DNA of 61,223 bases from Acidobacteriaceae bacterium (GCA_003138515.1 PLGG01000041.1:180-61402), one strand, 5' to 3'; numbered from the stretch's first letter, positions 19,680 to 28,594 are shown. Numbers and translations are program-made. Notes: a model not told the origin generated them from the letters alone.

Positions 19680-21281
19680 TCATTCGCCGTTCTGGTTATT
19701 CTCGTCCGCGTGCAGAACCAGGTAGCTTGCGCCACCGTTCGCCCAGACCAGAAGCAGGACGTCTTTCGCTGCCGGCTCGGAATGAAGCTGATTCACGAAG
19801 CTGTCCGCGTCCTCTACGGGATGGCGGTCGACTCCGAGAATGACCGCGCCGGGAGCGAGGCCCGCATCTTCAGCCGGGCTGCCCGGGCGCACGGATTGAA
19901 TGACCGCGCCCTTCACTTGATCGGGAACGTTGAATTGCTGGCGCAGATCGGGAGTGAGGTTGGCCACGGTGAGGCCGAGACGGCCGCGCTGTTGACTGCC
20001 CTGCTCGTCGTTGCTGGCTTCTTCGGTGGCGTCTTTATGGAACTCGCCCACGGTCACATGCAGCGTTTGCGGCTTGCCGTCACGCAGAATGCCCAGCTCG
20101 ATTGCCGTGCCGGGAGTCATTTCGCTCACCGCAACCTGCAACATGCTGCCGTTGACGATCTTCTTGCCGTCGAGATTGCGCAGCACGTCGCCGCTCACGA
20201 GTCCAGCGCGGCCCGCCGGCGAGTCAGGCGTGACCTGGCTGACGATGGCGCCGCTTGCGTCAGGCAGATTGAAGAAGCTTGCGTTGTCGGGCGTCACGTC
20301 ATTCATGCTGATGCCGAGGTACCCGTGGTGCACACTGCCGTTCTTGATGATCGATTGCGCTGTTGCTTCGGCGATCTGCGAAGGAATCGCAAAACCCGCG
20401 CCGGCAAACGATCCGCTGCCCGAGATGATGAAGGTGTTGATGCCGATGACTTCGCCGTACGCATTCACGAGCGGGCCGCCGGAGTTGCCGGGATTGATGG
20501 CCGCATCCGTCTGGATGAAGTCGCCCGGCTTGCGCGGATCGTCGCGGTAAGGATTGGGGCGATCGAGGCCGCTGATAATGCCGCGCGTGACGGTGAAGGG
20601 GAAGGAGCCGAAGGGGTTGCCAAACGCCAGCACGGTTTGGCCCGGCTTCACCTTGCTGGAGTCGCCCCATGGCACGCTGGTCAAGTCGTGCGCGTCGATT
20701 TTTATGACCGCCAGGTCGTTTAATTTGTCCACGCCGATCAGCTTCGCAGTGAAGACGCGCCGGTCATTTAAGGTGACGCGTATCTGCGTGGCGCCGTCGA
20801 CTACGTGGTCGTTGGTTACGATGTATCCATCCGGCGACAGAATCACGCCACTGCCCACCCCGTGCTCGAACTGGGGCTGCGGATTCATCTGCTTGCCGCC
20901 GGGACCGAAGAAGAACTGCCGAAAGCCGGGAGGCAAATCCTGCGGGTTGACGCCGCCAAAGTTATGGCCGCCGTTCTCGCTATGGCCGCCATCTTCTGAG
21001 TCCTGGTCGTCCTCGGAGACGCGCGAGGTGACCGCGACGTTGACGACTGCAGGCGTGACGCGCGACGCGACGGCTTCCACCGCGTTATCGAGAGCGACGA
21101 GCGACGACACACTGTTCTCGTCCAGTGGACCGGAAGCGGCGGCAGCGGCGTGCGCTCTGCCGTAGTCGAATAGGAATGCTGCCGAAAACAGAATGGTTGC
21201 GAGGATGCCCGCGGGGACTGCGAGCTTTTTTGCCTTTACTACTAATGAATTAGTTGTCATGCGCATTGTTTGATTCTCCAT
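19680..21281 (-). CDS. Periplasmic serine protease HtrA/DegP family
   Basis: A Do-type protease of 533 residues: N-terminal membrane/signal segment (LAVPAGILATILFSAAFLF), trypsin-like domain with catalytic His159 (TNDHVV), Asp189 (LNDLAVIKI) and Ser267 (NPGNSGGP), then two PDZ domains (about 325-415 and 440-520). Residues 89-110 are an acidic, His/Gly-rich insert. It degrades or refolds damaged envelope proteins. The start lies 37 bases after the blaR stop, so it is the third gene of a blaI-blaR-htrA unit. A palindrome matching the one upstream of blaI overlaps codons 9-14, which suggests direct control by the BlaI-type repressor. Confidence 0.93.
   Translation of the reverse strand: MENQTMRMTTNSLVVKAKKLAVPAGILATILFSAAFLFDYGRAHAAAAASGPLDENSVSSLVALDNAVEAVASRVTPAVVNVAVTSRVSEDDQDSEDGGHSENGGHNFGGVNPQDLPPGFRQFFFGPGGKQMNPQPQFEHGVGSGVILSPDGYIVTNDHVVDGATQIRVTLNDRRVFTAKLIGVDKLNDLAVIKIDAHDLTSVPWGDSSKVKPGQTVLAFGNPFGSFPFTVTRGIISGLDRPNPYRDDPRKPGDFIQTDAAINPGNSGGPLVNAYGEVIGINTFIISGSGSFAGAGFAIPSQIAEATAQSIIKNGSVHHGYLGISMNDVTPDNASFFNLPDASGAIVSQVTPDSPAGRAGLVSGDVLRNLDGKKIVNGSMLQVAVSEMTPGTAIELGILRDGKPQTLHVTVGEFHKDATEEASNDEQGSQQRGRLGLTVANLTPDLRQQFNVPDQVKGAVIQSVRPGSPAEDAGLAPGAVILGVDRHPVEDADSFVNQLHSEPAAKDVLLLVWANGGASYLVLHADENNQNGE
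21240..21255. promoter_or_regulatory. Candidate BlaI operator at the htrA start
   Basis: TACTAATGAATTAGTT contains the inverted repeat ACTAAT-GA-ATTAGT. It matches 13 of 16 bases with the site upstream of blaI, in the same orientation. It lies inside the first codons of htrA, where a bound repressor could block transcription or elongation. Confidence 0.55.
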
Positions 21282-21318
21282 TGGTGTTGAAGTTGATGGT
21301 TAGAGTTGAAATTCGTGC

Positions 21319-22995
21319 TTAGAGTTGAAGTCCCATCCGGCCGCTATCGACAGATGGTGTGGTCGGCCGGTGGGAATGGAAACCTGTAGTGGGCGCCGGT
21401 TGCGTGCCCGTCGCGGAGCCTGCCGGATAGACGAGCAGGATGATTCGTGTGACGGTGATCTCGGTGGCCTGAGTTGTTGCAGGCTGGCTGGACGTGTCGC
21501 CGGTCTGCTGCTGTGCGCCCGCGCCGGTGTCATAATCGGCGATTGCTCTTGTTCTCATCACAGAGGTCTCGACCTCTTCCCATGCGGCGAGAACGACGAA
21601 TTGCTGATCCTGCGCCGGAGCCTCCGACGACGTTCGCGCTACGGCCTTCACCAGTTCCGCGCGGGGAGCGGCGGAATTCGCGTCCGCTTCTTCCGTCATG
21701 TCGGCCGTTGAATCGTCGCTGCGGCGCGGTGGAGCAGGAGGAGGCGTTATCGCCGCGTTGCGGTTTGCAGGCTGAATGGCCTTCGTTTCAATTTCGCGGA
21801 ATTGCGTCGAAGGGTGGAACACTGCGTCTGTGGCAGTCGGGCCCGGTTCGCCCGTCGGCGCATAGGAAGCGCGCGCGATGCCCGGAGTTTGAGCCTGAGG
21901 CGGCGCAAGGAGAGCCGTCTGCGCATCCGGCTCGGGCGCAGCTACGAACGCGACCAACTGCGGACTGCGCGCCAGCTCAACCGATCCAACGACGAGGCTG
22001 CAACCGAGCACGCTAACCAGCGCGCCGGCCGCAAGCGGATGGAGCGCCTGCTTGCGCCGCAGAATGCTGTGCACGCGGTGAACCAGTTCCGGCCGGCGCT
22101 CGAATGCGCCGAGCGAAAGTGCCTGTGCGCGCCGCAGCAATTCCCGCTGCTGCAGCGAGCGCTCGGCGAGAGTTGTAAGGCAAGCCGCATATGCGCGCGG
22201 AGCCTGCGTGCGCCGTACCACGCCTTCGTCGCAGGCCATCTCGCGCTCGCGGCAAAGCCGCCGCTCCGCCCAGGCCAGCGCCGGGTTCAAAGGAAACACA
22301 ACAAGAAAAAGTTTCTGCAGCAGATTCGTCCAGTCGTCGCGGCGGCGCAGATGCTCGGCTTCATGCAGCACGACTTGCTCAAACTCACCCGGCGTGAGGC
22401 GCGAGAAGAGCCATCCGGGAATGAGAATCCGCGGCGCGAAAAAGCCAATTACGCTCGGCCGGTCGAGATCGCGCGTGGTGCAGATTTCGATTGGGCGCGC
22501 CGGCGATGCCGCGGTAAGCAGGGTGCGAAGATTCCCTTCGGCTTCGACGGGAGTCGCGCCGGTCCACAATCTGCGCAGACGCAGCGATTGGAAAGCGAGC
22601 TCGGCGGCGCGGAAGATCGACGCAGCAAGCCATAGCGCGGCGATGATGAATCCCCAGCGGCTGTCCAACTGGAGCCACGGACTTGCTCCGCCAGCGGCAA
22701 GCGGCGCGGCTGCGCTGACATTGCCGGAATGTGCGAGCAACGGCAAGAACGGCAAGCCGGCCACGACCGCGAAACCCGCGGCCCATGCGGCAAAACGGTG
22801 CGCCGCGGAGACGCGGGGCGCGAGCCGGATTGAGAGAACCAAGGCAACTGCAACGGTTGCTCCCTGCCAAAGCGATGCGACGAATGCCGGCGCGACGGTT
22901 TGCGCAAATGCAGCAAATGTTGCGGCGGCCGATGTTGCGCTGACTGGGCTGGCAAGCCCCGCGAGAACCGCATCCGCCATGTGCGTCAAGGGCAT
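21319..22995 (-). CDS. BlaR1-like M56 membrane metallopeptidase without sensor domain
   Basis: M56 peptidases sense envelope signals and cleave a BlaI/MecI repressor. From the ATG at 22995 (GGGAG six bases upstream, just past the blaI stop) the protein has 558 residues: several N-terminal membrane helices, a cytosolic zinc peptidase with HEAEH (211-215) and the downstream RECDEGVV-like motif (REREMACDEGVVRR), and a fourth helix near 320-345. Instead of the penicillin-binding sensor domain of BlaR1/MecR1, the C-terminal 200 residues are Pro/Ala/Thr-rich and low complexity. The trigger is therefore unlikely to be a beta-lactam bound in a classical sensor. Operon partner of blaI and htrA. Confidence 0.9.
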   Translation of the reverse strand: MPLTHMADAVLAGLASPVSATSAAATFAAFAQTVAPAFVASLWQGATVAVALVLSIRLAPRVSAAHRFAAWAAGFAVVAGLPFLPLLAHSGNVSAAAPLAAGGASPWLQLDSRWGFIIAALWLAASIFRAAELAFQSLRLRRLWTGATPVEAEGNLRTLLTAASPARPIEICTTRDLDRPSVIGFFAPRILIPGWLFSRLTPGEFEQVVLHEAEHLRRRDDWTNLLQKLFLVVFPLNPALAWAERRLCREREMACDEGVVRRTQAPRAYAACLTTLAERSLQQRELLRRAQALSLGAFERRPELVHRVHSILRRKQALHPLAAGALVSVLGCSLVVGSVELARSPQLVAFVAAPEPDAQTALLAPPQAQTPGIARASYAPTGEPGPTATDAVFHPSTQFREIETKAIQPANRNAAITPPPAPPRRSDDSTADMTEEADANSAAPRAELVKAVARTSSEAPAQDQQFVVLAAWEEVETSVMRTRAIADYDTGAGAQQQTGDTSSQPATTQATEITVTRIILLVYPAGSATGTQPAPTTGFHSHRPTTPSVDSGRMGLQL

Positions 22996-22997
22996 CG

Positions 22998-23426
22998 CTA
23001 TCTCCCGCCCTTCCATTTTCCGCTCTTCTGGCTGGCATTTTCCTTGTCGGGGGCCGCGCCGCGGATCGCGACTTTTAGCCGGTCCAGCTCGTCGGCCGAG
23101 ATGCCGTCATCATCCAACAGAGATAACACCAGCTTCTCGCGCGAGTTGCCGAAGAAGCGGTTGAGCACATTGCGCACTTCCGAGCTGCTCGCCTCGTGCT
23201 CGGCGACGCAGGGCCGGTAGACGAACGCGCGCCCTTCCTGGCGATGCTCGACGTAGCCCTTCTGCTCGAGGATTCGGATGGTGGTGAGGACTGAATTGTA
23301 GGCCAACTGCTCGCCTTCCGGCAGGCCTTCCAGCAGGTCGGTGACGGCTGACTCGCCGCGCCGCCAGAGGATCTTCATCAGCCTTAGCTCAGCTTCGGTC
23401 AGCGTGTTGGATTTTCTTGGCGGCAT
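22998..23426 (-). CDS. BlaI/MecI-family repressor
   Basis: A winged-helix repressor of about 142 residues from the ATG at 23426: LTEAELRLMKILWRRGESAVTDLLEGL is the standard start of the family, then AYNSVLTTIRILEQKGYVEHRQEGRAFVYRPCV (recognition helix and wing) and a C-terminal dimerisation and cleavage region. An in-frame ATG at 23480 would add 18 residues unlike the family. The gene is followed directly by its likely cognate M56 peptidase, then htrA. A palindrome 69 bases upstream is the likely autoregulatory operator. Confidence 0.92.
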   Translation of the reverse strand: MPPRKSNTLTEAELRLMKILWRRGESAVTDLLEGLPEGEQLAYNSVLTTIRILEQKGYVEHRQEGRAFVYRPCVAEHEASSSEVRNVLNRFFGNSREKLVLSLLDDDGISADELDRLKVAIRGAAPDKENASQKSGKWKGGR

Positions 23427-23494
23427 GGCTAACTTGTTGAACCCAATAAGGAAATCTGGCGGACGGCAGGTCTTTGACATTTCTATAGACTAAC

Positions 23495-23510
23495 AACTAA
23501 AGGATTAGTT
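23495..23510. promoter_or_regulatory. Candidate BlaI operator upstream of blaI
   Basis: AACTAAAGGATTAGTT is an inverted repeat (AACTAA-AGGA-TTAGTT). A TATAGA box lies next to it on the minus strand (about 23483-23488). It closely resembles the site at the htrA start. Confidence 0.6.
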
Positions 23511-23700
23511 ACCAGAATCGCAAGGATTTTTCAAGAGGCCCCCGCGGCTTTGCTCAAAAACTCCGACTTATTGGGCAGGAGCCGAATTTCGCAGATTTAT
23601 CCGAATTGAGCCGGACTGGCCGTTGTTTACCAGTCCATAACTTCCGGTTGGGCGATAAACCAGGAGTCGGCCATTTCAGCTACTGCCAGGCGCAAAGTGA

Positions 23701-24144
23701 GTGCCTCAGTTCATGCGCGAAGTAAGACATCCAGACAGTCAAGGCTGGGATTCTAGCCGCGCTGGATACGCCAATGCGAAAATGGCGATTATGCGAGAAT
23801 TCCCGAGTTTCATGAAGAACCGCAGCAACATGGTTGCTCGATCCAATCAAGCGACTCCAGGAGTGGAGGGCTTTGTGTTCGACGGGGTAGATGGCAATCA
23901 GATGGCGTTCTGGACTTGTCCTGATAATGCCGTCTCAGCGCCGCATGTTCACGATTTCGATGAGTATATGGTCGTTGTTCAGGGCTGCTACACGTTACTC
24001 ATCGATGACAAGCGAGTTCCGCTCCGGACAGGAGACGAATACGTGATCGCGCGTGGAGTCGCACACGGTGGCCAGGTTGCGGCTGGGACAAGAACCATCC
24101 ACGCCTTTGGAGGGCACCGAGCCGACAGGGTCCAGGACGTATAG
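23701..24144 (+). CDS. Single-domain cupin protein
   Basis: A 147-residue cupin. The metal site is in HVHDFDEYMVVVQG (motif 1) and GVAHGG (motif 2), flanked by VEGFVFDGVDGNQMAFWTC and TRTIHAFGG. The N-terminal HPDSQGWDSSRAGY stretch is shared with a small cupin subfamily of unknown activity. The frame opens at a GTG (23701); the ATG at 23713 is equally possible and no clear ribosome site decides. Base composition is less GC-rich than in neighbouring genes, as for the next gene, so the pair may be acquired together. Confidence 0.8.
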   Translation: MPQFMREVRHPDSQGWDSSRAGYANAKMAIMREFPSFMKNRSNMVARSNQATPGVEGFVFDGVDGNQMAFWTCPDNAVSAPHVHDFDEYMVVVQGCYTLLIDDKRVPLRTGDEYVIARGVAHGGQVAAGTRTIHAFGGHRADRVQDV

Positions 24145-24318
24145 GTTGCGGGTGGTTGCACTATCAAACAATGCAACTCGCCGAAGCGTGAATCGAGGCC
24201 CCTGGAGTCAGTCTCCAGCGTTCCGGTCGAGCGATCGCCGATCCAGACACAACCCCTTTCTGGACTCCGGGGCGGTTCTCTGGACTGGCGCGTTCGATTA
24301 GTCCGTTAAGATTTGGTT

Positions 24319-24972
24319 ATGCATCGGGATCCAACGGGCGGAGCAATTCTAATCGATTTGGACAAGTGGGAGCGCCGTGAGATCTTTGCGTTCTTTGACG
24401 GCTTTAGTGAGCCATTTCATGGGGTCTGCCTGCGCGTAGATTGCACCGAGACTTTCCGATACGCGAAGGATCATCACCTCTCCGTCTTTCTTACCTTGCT
24501 CCACCGTTCTTTGGTTGCCGCACACCACGTAGAGAATTTCAGGATGCGTAGCGTGAATGGAGAGATTTGGCGATATCGAACAATCCACGGTGGTAGCGCG
24601 GTCGGTCGCCCAAATGGCACCATAGGCTTCGGCCACTATATCTTCCGTCATGATTTGCAGGACTTCGTCCGCGAGGCTTCTCTCGAACTGGTGCGCGTGA
24701 AGACAACCGATGAACTGACGCGATATCCCGGTCAGGATCTAATTCGATATTCAATGCTTCCGTGGTTTAATTTCACATCCATCTCGCACGCGCGGGATCT
24801 ATCGACAAGAGATTCTGCACCACGGCTTACGTTCGGAAAGATTACTGACGCGAATGGCCAATGCACCATGCCCATATCCATCCATGTGCATCATGGGCTG
24901 GTAGACGGGGAACATGTGGCGCGATTCGTTGAGCTGTTTGAGCAGAAGCTAGCGACACCCGAGTCCGATTGA
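24319..24972 (+). CDS. Chloramphenicol acetyltransferase-like protein (CATA family)
   Basis: A 217-residue protein with the classical CAT layout: DLDKWERREIFAFFDGFSEP near the N-terminus (CAT enzymes have DxxxWxRKEHFxxF), NFRMRSVNGEIWRY in the middle, WFNFTSISHARD, and the active-site motif HVHHGLVDGEHV with His192 and Asp196. The catalytic His and structural Asp are present, so an active acyltransferase is expected. Whether chloramphenicol is a substrate cannot be told, since related environmental proteins differ. The ATG at 24319 is two codons after a TTG. It lies 174 bases from the cupin gene and shares its lower GC content. Confidence 0.85.
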   Translation: MHRDPTGGAILIDLDKWERREIFAFFDGFSEPFHGVCLRVDCTETFRYAKDHHLSVFLTLLHRSLVAAHHVENFRMRSVNGEIWRYRTIHGGSAVGRPNGTIGFGHYIFRHDLQDFVREASLELVRVKTTDELTRYPGQDLIRYSMLPWFNFTSISHARDLSTRDSAPRLTFGKITDANGQCTMPISIHVHHGLVDGEHVARFVELFEQKLATPESD

Positions 24973-25390
24973 ATAGGAGCGTCGGCTCACGCCACACTGA
25001 TGTCGCGTGAATGAGAACATCAATTGGTCCTGAGAATAGTCGGCACGTCGTCGGTGAGCCATTCCGAGCGAATAACCGGCAGCCCGGCACTTACTCGTTG
25101 ATGAACATCCATGGTCGCCTCGGCCCGCCAGCCCGGAGCCCGCAATTCGTTCGCCGCAGAAACCGCCGCCGCTTTCGCCAACCCTGTGCTACGATCCGTG
25201 CAAGCGTTCACACAATCGTTTTTTTTGCACCCAAATTCAGGAGCCTGCGCCGAGCGTTCTTGAGGCGCGAACTTTCTGCCCCGGTCCCCAAATGCGAGGG
25301 ACCGGGGACACCCGCCGGAGGCACACGCACAGGGTGCGCGGCAATATCGCACGCCGGGGATCGCGCGCCGGGGGTCGAACAGAGGAAGAT
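24973..25390. other. 418-base leader region upstream of the membrane-protein/MoxR cluster
   Basis: No supported gene. A perfect 10-bp inverted repeat, CCCCGGTCCC and GGGACCGGGG with a 9-base loop, sits at 25277-25305. Eight T lie at about 25219-25226. This probably carries the promoter and leader of the cluster starting at 25391. Confidence 0.5.
25277..25305. repeat. Perfect 10-bp inverted repeat in a 5' leader
   Basis: CCCCGGTCCC and GGGACCGGGG flank nine bases, 85 bases before the first gene of the MoxR cluster. There is no T-run after it, so a terminator is unlikely; an RNA hairpin or operator is possible. Confidence 0.55.
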
Positions 25391-26374
25391 ATGAACAACC
25401 AGCTCAGGCCAATGGCCCTCGGCGAAATCCTTGACCGGACCGCCGAACTGTACCGCACTCATTTTCTGGTTTTTGTAGGAATCTCAGCCATCTTCGCAGG
25501 AATGATGCTCGCTGTGCAGGTTCTGTATCTGCGCTCGCTGATCCTGCTCGGCTATCCAAACATGATGGCGCACTGGCAGTGGGGCACGGCCTCGGGCGCG
25601 GTGGTGGAGGCGCTGGTGATCCTGATGCTGGCCGGGCTGTCGATCGCGGCCATCAATCGGGCGGTGGCCTGGGTGTATCTGGACAAGCCGGCGACGATTC
25701 GTGCAGCGGCGAAAAGCGTTCTACCCCGGTTGCGGACTTATTTGTGGCTCATGACCATTACTGGATTCCGCGCGTGGACGCCATTTGCGGTTTTGTATGT
25801 GGTGTTCTTTGCGGTCGCGCTTGCGGTTCTGCCTCACGACTTTATGACCAACCCGATGGCGGCGCAGAACGCGGCCCAGCAGAATCCCGGTGCGATCCTC
25901 GCTTTTGGCTTGAGCATGTTGATCCTGACGCCGTTGTTCGCTTTGGCTCTTCTCTATGGTGTGTGGATGTCGCTGCGCTATTCCCTGGCAGTGCCCGCCT
26001 GCGTGGTGGAAGACCTACCGGCGAGCGGCGCGATCAAGCGCAGCGTCAATCTTACCGAAGGCTCGCGCGGGCGCATCTTCGTGCTCGGCCTGCTGGTGTA
26101 TGCGGTGCGCATGCTGCTGGGGATTCTGTTCGGATTTCCCTTGATCGCGCTTGCGGTGAAACACCCCGGCCAGCCGCTGCCTCTGGGCTGGTTGACCGTG
26201 CAACAGATCGGCGTGTTCCTATCCAGTACATTGATTGGTCCCATTTACTCCACCGGCCTCACCCTCTTTTATTACGACCAGCGCATCCGCAAGGAAGGCT
26301 TCGATATCGAGTGGATGATGCAGGCCGCTGGGCTCTCGCCGCAACCTGAGTTGCCGGCGCCACAGAATTCCTGA
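25391..26374 (+). CDS. Multi-pass membrane protein A of the MoxR cluster
   Basis: A 327-residue integral membrane protein with about six hydrophobic segments. It begins LRPMALGEILDRTAELYRTHFLVF and ends LTLFYYDQRIRKEGFDIEWMMQAAGL. The next gene repeats both of these ends closely, so the two are tandem paralogues. Such proteins (glycerophosphoryl-diester-phosphodiesterase membrane-domain-like) often sit beside DUF4129, DUF58 and MoxR genes. GAGGAAG precedes the ATG at 25391; the frame upstream to 25292 is not membrane-like. Function unknown; likely an inner-membrane component of the module. Confidence 0.85.
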   Translation: MNNQLRPMALGEILDRTAELYRTHFLVFVGISAIFAGMMLAVQVLYLRSLILLGYPNMMAHWQWGTASGAVVEALVILMLAGLSIAAINRAVAWVYLDKPATIRAAAKSVLPRLRTYLWLMTITGFRAWTPFAVLYVVFFAVALAVLPHDFMTNPMAAQNAAQQNPGAILAFGLSMLILTPLFALALLYGVWMSLRYSLAVPACVVEDLPASGAIKRSVNLTEGSRGRIFVLGLLVYAVRMLLGILFGFPLIALAVKHPGQPLPLGWLTVQQIGVFLSSTLIGPIYSTGLTLFYYDQRIRKEGFDIEWMMQAAGLSPQPELPAPQNS

Positions 26375-26390
26375 GAATGCGAGCACAGCC

Positions 26391-27470
26391 ATGAGCGAGA
26401 CACTACGGCCCTCCACACTGGGGGAGATTCTCGACCGCACGGTGCAGCTCTACCGCCGGAACTTCTGGCTGTTCGCCGGTGTGGCGGCATTGCCGATCGG
26501 CGCCATGTTCGCCATCGGGGCGATTGCAGCCGCCTTGATCGCAGCCGCGGCAGCGGCATTCAGGACCACCAACTCATCCTCTCCCGTGGCCATCGGTTTC
26601 GTCGCCGTGGCCGCCGCCGTAGTGGTTATGCCGCTCTACATCGCGGCGGCTGTCTTTTCCTACGCAGGGCTGACCGAGGCTGCGGAGAAGGTGCAACGCG
26701 GCGAAAAGATGACCATTCGCGGCGTCCTCAAGAGCGTGCGGCCGTGGTTCTGGCGCTATCTGTGGTTTCTGATTTTGCAGGGCATTGTCACGGCTCTACT
26801 TCCGGCCGCGATTGCGGGCGTCGTGATTGGTCTTCTGATGTTCTTGATTCCTGGAGTAGGCGCTGCAGGCGGCGTAGCCATTGGTTTCGTGATATTCCTT
26901 ATCGCGGCCGGAGCCTTCGGCGTCATCATTTGGCGCGCGCTCGGCTACTCGATTGGCCTCCCCGTTTGCGTGGTGGAGAAAAAGCCAGCATGGGAGTCAT
27001 TGAAGCGCGCCTGGGAACTCAGCAAAGGCACGCGCGGACGTATCTTCGTGATGATTCTGCTGATCATCGCGCTGTCGACTGCCGCGTCGCTAATCGCTGC
27101 CATTCCCTTCCTTATCATTGTTGCCGTAAGCACATCGGTTGGGAATGGAGTGACAAATTCATCGACCGCCTTTATGATTGCCGAGATTGTGAGAGTGGCG
27201 GGAGATTTCATCCTGCAAGTGCTGATCGCGCCCATCTCCGCTATCGCGCTCGTGCTCTTTTATTACGACCAGCGGATCCGCAAGGAGGGCTTCGACATTG
27301 AATGGATGATGCAGCAGGCAGGGCTCACGCCGCCGCAAGCCGAAAGCGAACTTGCGGCGCCGGCGTTTGGCCCTGGGCATTCGCAGCCTGCGTCCTCGGC
27401 GGCGCCAGTGCCCGATGCGCCGGACATTTCCGCGCCGACTGCGCCTCCTGATACCGTGGAAGAACTATGA
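26391..27470 (+). CDS. Multi-pass membrane protein B (paralogue of A)
   Basis: A 359-residue membrane protein, 16 bases after protein A, sharing LRPSTLGEILDRTVQLYRRNFWLF at the start, GLPVCVVEKKPAWESLKRAWELSKGTRGRIFVM in the middle and LVLFYYDQRIRKEGFDIEWMMQQAGLTP near the end. Its C-terminal 45 residues are a Pro/Ala/Ser-rich cytosolic tail absent from A. The stop codon overlaps the next start (ATGA), so translation is coupled. Unknown function, probably a heteromeric partner of protein A. Confidence 0.85.
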   Translation: MSETLRPSTLGEILDRTVQLYRRNFWLFAGVAALPIGAMFAIGAIAAALIAAAAAAFRTTNSSSPVAIGFVAVAAAVVVMPLYIAAAVFSYAGLTEAAEKVQRGEKMTIRGVLKSVRPWFWRYLWFLILQGIVTALLPAAIAGVVIGLLMFLIPGVGAAGGVAIGFVIFLIAAGAFGVIIWRALGYSIGLPVCVVEKKPAWESLKRAWELSKGTRGRIFVMILLIIALSTAASLIAAIPFLIIVAVSTSVGNGVTNSSTAFMIAEIVRVAGDFILQVLIAPISAIALVLFYYDQRIRKEGFDIEWMMQQAGLTPPQAESELAAPAFGPGHSQPASSAAPVPDAPDISAPTAPPDTVEEL

Positions 27471-28594
27471 ATCTGGGGTGGCCGGGATCTGATTGGCGGC
27501 ACGCTGCCGCGCATCTCGTGGCGGCCGTCGCTGTGTTTGCGCTCGGCGCTTCCGACCCCTTCGCTGTGCGCTCTCAGGAGATCCCAACGGACGCCGGCTG
27601 GCGCGATGTGACGGTGGCGCAATACCAGCAGCACCTCAAGGATCTCGATGCAATCGTGGCCGCCTGCCAGAACCAGCGGTCGCAACAATCTGGGGCCGGA
27701 GCGGCACAGACAAAATTCCCCGCCTGCGATCCGGCGCAAATTGGACCCGATAGCCGCGTGCAAGGGCTCTCCGCCGCGGCCTCGCAAACGCGCGAGGTCC
27801 GCTACGACTGGCTGAGATCTGTGCTGGAGCGCGCAGAGAACAAAACCGGTGCGACGCAGAAGAGCATCTTCGGCGCGATTCCCCGCGCGAACAAAAAACC
27901 CGTCTCAATGGACGCACTGCTGGCCGCCGCCCGCCAGCGCCTCAAGGACGACGCAGCACAGGTGGAAAACCCGGTGGCGGCCACCACCAACTACAGCGAC
28001 GAGCGAAAGTCCCTGAATTCCATTCTGGCTCAGCGCGCCTATCGCGGAGTCATCGAGGAGTCGGCAATGGGACGCCTCCGCGAATGGTTTTATAACCTGC
28101 TCGACAAGCTCTTTTCCGGTTTGGTGCGCTTCGGTTCAAACGCGCCGTGGATCGTGTGGTTGCTGCGCATTCTGTTGCTCGTTGCCGTTTGCACCGCGCT
28201 GGTCTGGTTTCTATTGCGCATCGAACGCCGCTCGCGCATCCGCCTGATCCCCGACGTTGAGCCCGGACCCGGAGCGCCCTCGGCGCGCGAGTGGCGGTTG
28301 TGGCTCCGCGATGCGCAAACGATGGCGGCACAGGGTCAGTGGCGCGAGGCCATCCACTTCCTCTATTGGGCGTCGATCTCCCGGCTGGAGGCGAAACGGT
28401 TGTGGCCGGCGGATCGCGCACGCACTCCGCGCGAATATCTTGCCCTGCTGGCCGGAACCGATCCGCGCAAGCCGAACCTTTCGGCGCTCACGCGGAGTTT
28501 TGAGCGCACCTGGTATGGCGGCCGTACGGCCCAGGCTTCGGACTTCAACGCCGCCCTTGAGCAGGCTGCGGCGCTGGGGGTGGCGGCGGAATGA
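27467..28594 (+). CDS. DUF4129 domain membrane protein
   Basis: A 375-residue protein with an N-terminal signal or anchor (HLVAAVAVFALGAS), a periplasmic domain of about 180 residues, a membrane helix (IVWLLRILLLVAVCTALVWFLL) and a cytosolic DUF4129 domain with the hallmarks RTPREYLALL and FERTWYGG at the C-terminus. DUF4129 is typically found at the end of transglutaminase-like proteins and next to MoxR/DUF58 genes; here it is without a transglutaminase. ATGA overlaps link it to both neighbours. Confidence 0.85.
   Translation: MNLGWPGSDWRHAAAHLVAAVAVFALGASDPFAVRSQEIPTDAGWRDVTVAQYQQHLKDLDAIVAACQNQRSQQSGAGAAQTKFPACDPAQIGPDSRVQGLSAAASQTREVRYDWLRSVLERAENKTGATQKSIFGAIPRANKKPVSMDALLAAARQRLKDDAAQVENPVAATTNYSDERKSLNSILAQRAYRGVIEESAMGRLREWFYNLLDKLFSGLVRFGSNAPWIVWLLRILLLVAVCTALVWFLLRIERRSRIRLIPDVEPGPGAPSAREWRLWLRDAQTMAAQGQWREAIHFLYWASISRLEAKRLWPADRARTPREYLALLAGTDPRKPNLSALTRSFERTWYGGRTAQASDFNAALEQAAALGVAAE

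Noticed and set aside
19566..20723. Plus frame opposite htrA
   Set aside because: Antisense to a protease with all catalytic motifs.
20554..21165. Plus frame opposite the htrA start, near the operator
   Set aside because: Antisense; lacks any protein features.
25020..25352. Minus frame in the leader of the MoxR cluster
   Set aside because: Parts look protein-like, but there is no start signal, no family, and the perfect hairpin at 25277 runs through it.
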